Below, piece by piece: positions 60,192-64,000 of a stretch of 64,000 nucleotides of DNA. The stretch is from Cymbidium sinense. Taxonomy: Eukaryota > Streptophyta > Magnoliopsida > Asparagales > Orchidaceae. The notes beneath the pieces are model-generated. The model did no database searches. It was not told where the DNA came from and saw only the letters and a list, made by a program, of their open reading frames with translations. Position 1 is the first letter of the stretch; each line of letters starts with the position of its first letter. Position numbers and translations under genes: made by a program. The stretch lies in assembly GCA_021442155.1 (NCBI GenBank), contig CM038222.1, positions 110,797,121 through 110,861,120 on the forward strand. The letters are read 5' to 3'.

Positions 60192-61492
60192 TTGAGGATG
60201 GATAATAAGAGGGAGGAGATGATTGCCATTATGCAATCATTCCAAAGTCTAGTTTCTAGCTATTCTCAGCCACATTACTTGGAAATACCAGAAGAGTCCT
60301 GTCACACAGATGAGACAAAGTTTGGTTTAGGAGAGTATCATCAAGGACCTAAACTAACGAATGATATAACTCCCAATACTAACTTGAAGTCTCTAGTGGA
60401 ACAATAAGTGAAGGAAGAATTGGCTCAATCCTATGGTATGACTCTTATTTAAATGTTAGACCTTACTGAGAGGAATATGATTCTGTACCATATCCAATGG
60501 AATGTTTGCCTCCTTCTTTCAAAGTTTATGATGGGATAGACCATCCCAAATAGTACTTGGCACATTTCTAGGCAAGTTGTTATAGTTTCATTTGGGTTGC
60601 CTTTGATTGGTATGTAGAAATACCAAATAGTTTAGTGCACACTTTCACTGAACTAGAAAACATGTTTGTAAAATGATTCACTAGAAAACATCACCACATC
60701 ACTATAGGTGACCTAATCATTAAAAAATAAAAGCCAAGTGAATGCCTCGTTGATTATATCCTGAGATGAAGTATTTTCAGTCTCAAGTGTGAGCCATAGC
60801 TATAAGTGCAGCACACTATAGAAATACTCCTCTAAAATATCCATGGCCCTATTTCCTTTTTATTGAAAGGTTTTACTAATAAAACTTTTTAAAAACTACT
60901 AAGTTCTAGCTTATAAAATGGAGCTTTTAGAATTTTGTTCCTTAAAGACCAGTCTACTATAAAAATAACAAAACCTAGGAAAGTACTAAAGAAGAAGGCA
61001 TGTAATGTTTCTACAATGGACAAAGAAAAATCTCCAATTTATGTTCAAGCAGAGTGGCCACCACCTTATAGGCCATCACAATAGAAGTTATCACCACCTC
61101 CTAAGAAAGCTCCCACTAGCCCTTTTAATGAAAGAATAAACCTTGATTATTCTTTCAAGAGAGAGATAATGAGGAAGATTTTCAAAATTTAAAGAAGATC
61201 AAGATTTCAAGCCACCTAATCGAAAAATATGAAAAGAAGTTGACAAAGTGATGACCCAAATTATTTCCCATATCATCAGATGCTAGGTCATACCATTGAA
61301 GATTGCTTCACTTTGAAGGATTGGCTTGAAAGAAATTATAAGAATGGTTTAGGGATGATTCCCAAAGAATACCTATTGGATCTTGGACAAGGGTCTGTTA
61401 AAGTAATCATAGGTGAATCTTCCACCTCTTCTACTACATCTTCTTCAAATGATTGGGATATTGATTTATCTTATTCTCTTAAAAATATTTGA
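60192..61492 (+). pseudogene. Gag with zinc knuckle, degenerate (element C)
   Basis: Open frame 60192-60407 matches the N-terminal Gag stretch of element B (MEKRIEDLLAA region). The Gag core follows in pieces: SNFKVYDGIDHPK near 60515, FDWYVEIPNSLVHTF near 60605, then a segment around SECLVDYILR and LKCEP and IEILL*NIHGPISFLL. The knuckle FPYHQMLGHTIEDC at about 61266-61307 has Phe for the first Cys but keeps His, Gly-His and Cys. It is followed by FTLKDWLERNYKNG (open frame 61280-61492). Confidence 0.85.
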
Positions 61493-61499
61493 TCAAAAA

Positions 61500-62776
61500 G
61501 TTTAAAAATTCTATGCAGGATCAAATGAAGACATAGAAGAAGATTCTCTTAAAAAATATTTGATGTTTGGAGAGAGTGGTGAGAGAGGAATATCTATTAT
61601 ATCTAAGAGGGTCTTATATGATAAGAAGGGAAATGCTAGGGCTTATACTCATATATCTTTATGCACTCATTTTTGAAAATATGAATAAAAAGTCTACCTC
61701 TAAAGGAATTTCTTATGTTCTTAATGTTTCTAGTGATCATGATGTGAATGAAGTAAAATAAGAATATAAAAAGAAACTTCTCATACGTAAATGTGACATA
61801 CTTTGTGAATCAGGGTCATAGAGTGAGAGTTCTATGACCAATTTGAAAGGCACTCCTATGAATATGGAAGTAGAACATTTAGATTCTAATCAATCTTTGG
61901 AAAAATATATCAATGACAAGGGATATTTTGATATGACTCCTACTTTTGATTTAATAGATATTGATGAAAGGTCCTAACACCTATCCTACCACCTCCTACA
62001 GATAAAGACAAACAAATTATTCAACAATGTCTCAAACATCCACAAAAAGAAAAAGATCTAGTAGTTGAGCCGCCTATTCCCAAGGTCAGCTACAACATTT
62101 TAGCCCATCTTAGGAAACTTCTTACTAGACTCAACATTTATGATGCCCTTATTTTGTCTAAAGAAATGAGGGAATCATTAGTCCAGACATTACTTGACCT
62201 AGAGAAATGCTAAACTCAGCTAGTAGCAACTTTCTTAGATGAGGCTTGCTACTTCAAAGAGATCCCTGGAGTTACCTTCTTAGATGAAGATTTACTCTTG
62301 AGAGTCATAGATCATAATTGGCTATTTTATATTTCTATTAAGGTGGAGAACATCATATTATCAATAGTTATTGTTGACCCTAGCACATCGATCAATATCA
62401 TGAATTCTAAAACTATATCATTTTTTAGAATTGATACACGAAGATTAAGATTAGATAAAATGTTATTACGGGGTCTCAATGAAATGGGCGAGAAAGCTTT
62501 ATGTTCAATCACTCTATTATTGAAAATGGATGGACTAAAAATTAAGTGAAATATTATATTATTGACTCAGAGAAATCCTTTAAATCTCACATAAGCAAGC
62601 CATGGATACATGAGTATAGAATAGTTCCTTCAATACTCCACCAGTGTATTAAATATACAAGAGATGGAGTAGAATACACCATAAAAAGTGATATGCAATC
62701 ATTCAATATTCATGAGATTGAGCTTTATGAAGATGTTACCTATTATATTCCCAAAGGCAAGTGTCTGATTTTATGA
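61500..62776 (+). pseudogene. Aspartic protease region, degenerate (element C)
   Basis: A spacer with open frame 61567-61761 precedes YNILAHLRKLLTRLNIYDAL (about 62090-62150) and SKEMRESLVQTLLDLE. The protease is split over 62298-62549 and 62546-62776. It has VDPSTSINIM where B has VDPGASVNII, so the active-site Gly is lost although Asp remains. LLRGLNEMGEKAL, SILHQCIKYTRDGVEYTI and IHEIELYEDVTYYIPK follow. Inactive by sequence. Confidence 0.85.
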
Positions 62777-63470
62777 AATCAAGCATAATTAAGGCATCCA
62801 AAAAAATAAAAAAAAAAATCCAGACAAATAAAAAATAAGAACCGAAACAAAAGGAGGGAAAAGAACAAGAAAAAGAGCAAGAGAAAGAGAAAGAACCTCC
62901 AATAATACAAATTGACTTGGAATCTAACTCTGATGAAGATTCCAATTAAAAGGATGTATTGATAAGTTTGAGATTTCATTAGTGTTAAATAGCAATGAAA
63001 AATAAATACAAGCATTAAAGGAGAAACCTGAGCTCTATTAAAAATTAAAAGGTATGTGGATTCTTTGACTTTAACTCCTTTTTCTCAAAATAAAATCTCA
63101 TAGTTTGAAGTCAAAGGAGCCCCTAAAATTTCAAGGGAAGTTGAAAAGCTATCAAAGTTTTATTCTATACTAGGGTCCTCAAGCTCAAAATGAGATGTAA
63201 AGCTTGAAGATTCATTTTCTAATTAAATAATAGAACTCCTATTCAACTGGTATCACTATGTTAAAAATGATATAAAACATGGTTTGATTCTTAATGTTTG
63301 GCCCAAAGATACACTTCAATACATAGAAAGCTTATGGAATACTAAAAATAAAAACTTGAAATCCTAAGTTGGTGTTTGGTTTGGTACCATTAGACCTTTG
63401 GATAATGATAAACATTGTTTAATGATAAGCAATCATATTGAATCTGATCAACTCCTTGGAAATGTATATG
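62777..63470 (+). pseudogene. Protease-to-RT linker region (element C)
   Basis: It begins with a lysine/glutamate/glutamine-rich stretch (62800-62900), then QIDLESNSDEDSN-like sequence, LNWYHYVKNDIKHGL-like sequence and DNDKHCLMISNHIESDQL. It parallels 9336-10125 in element D. No domain recognised; minus-strand open frames 62736-63015 are the reverse of the K/E-rich repeat. Confidence 0.6.
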
Positions 63471-63479
63471 GCCCTTTAA

Positions 63480-64000
63480 AGGGACTCTATTTTAAAAAAT
63501 TGGATAGGATATTACACGATCTTACCATTTGGTTTCAAAAATACCATGGCTACTTATCAAAGAAGAATGAGTAGAATATTACTTGATTTATTTCATAATC
63601 AAGTTGAATGCTATATCAATGATCTAGTCTTTAAAAGTAAACAAAAATAATCATTTATATGACTTATAAATTATTTTTGAATGGTTGTGCCATTACAACC
63701 TAAAAATGAACCCCTTAAAGTGTGCTTTAAAAGCAACTTTGGGAGAGTTTTTGGGATTTATAGTGAGGCACCATGGAATCAAAATTGATCGTGAAAAGAT
63801 AAAAGCTAAGAAGGAAATGCTGCCACCTAGATGTCTTACATAGATAAGATCATTCCAGGGAAGGCTACCATATTTAAGAAGGTTTATATCAAACTTATCC
63901 AAAAGATGTCAACCATTTGAAATATTGATAAAGAAAGATTCTAATTTTACTTGGGATAAGAAATATCAAAGCGCATTTGAAAGTTTAAAATATTATTTGT
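63480..64000 (+). pseudogene. Reverse transcriptase, N-terminal half deleted (element C)
   Basis: The linker runs directly into YYTILPFGFKNTMATYQRRM at about 63507, so the fingers and the first catalytic Asp segment are missing. YINDLVFKS follows, where the first Asp of the usual YVDD/YIDD pair is Asn. The thumb shows FLGFIVRHHGIKIDREKI, LPPRCLT and IRSFQGRLPYLRRFISNLS, then a DSNFTWDKKYQSAFESLKYYL-like stretch at the window edge. Inactive twice over. Confidence 0.9.

Larger units (their letters stand above)
59136..64000 (+). mobile_element. Element C: Ty3/gypsy (Tat/Ogre-like) remnant, runs off window
   Basis: Plus-strand pre-gag, gag, PR, linker and RT pieces follow each other in normal order. 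The left end is cut by the LTR at 59131 with no leader. The right end continues past the window. Its protease and linker are closest to element D. Confidence 0.8.

Noticed and set aside
62736..63015. Minus-strand open frames rich in Phe, Leu and Ser
   Set aside because: They are the reverse of the K/E-rich linker of element C on the plus strand.
1..64000. tRNA, rRNA, plastid or mitochondrial insertions and host protein genes
   Set aside because: None was recognised on either strand by eye; a tRNAscan or protein search was not possible here.

Overview
The window looks like intergenic DNA from a seed plant with a large, repeat-rich nuclear genome. It is AT-rich, has no recognisable host gene, tRNA or rRNA, and almost all of it can be assigned to decayed Ty3/gypsy LTR retrotransposons. 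The polyproteins have the order gag, protease (PR), reverse transcriptase (RT), RNase H, second archaeal-type RNase H (aRH), integrase (INT). They have no chromodomain, carry a long coding region upstream of gag, and are flanked by very long LTRs. Those traits fit the Tat/Ogre branch of non-chromoviral Ty3 elements. I cannot name the species; nothing here separates monocot from eudicot with confidence. Every polyprotein is broken by stops, frameshifts and deletions.

Orientation convention: the LTR family is named by the strand that reads from TGTTRACCTCACTTT at one end to GTGTGGTGTCCCCTAACA at the other. The best complete copy is 19962-27315 (7354 bp). This reading strand agrees with the coding strand in elements A and B. 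However, TATA-like boxes and a primer-binding-site-like motif point the other way; this conflict is a main finding.

Layout. (1) 1-10125, element D (+): an LTR end fragment, RT to INT (823-3602), an inverted LTR piece (3603-7798), another LTR end (7799-8174), then PR and linker (8200-10125). (2) 10131-10940: an unidentified segment with a good TATA box. (3) 10941-27315, element A (+): a large LARD-like derivative made of a truncated LTR, an array of about 12 hairpins, only the pre-gag coding region, and a complete LTR. (4) 27316-32852: one more LTR copy whose distal part is inverted. (5) 32855-59131, element B (-): two LTRs of about 6.95 kb around a 12.4 kb interior with the whole pre-gag/gag/PR/RT/RH/aRH/INT series and about 2.7 kb of noncoding tandem repeats. 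(6) 59136-64000, element C (+): pre-gag remnant, gag, PR and part of RT, running off the window.

The most unusual signal is the hairpin array between LTR and coding region in A (16893-17849). Its reduced counterpart is in B (51473-51826). Stem sequences change from unit to unit but pairing is kept, and the loop motif is conserved. All comparisons were made by eye; alignments, folding and divergence estimates were not computed.
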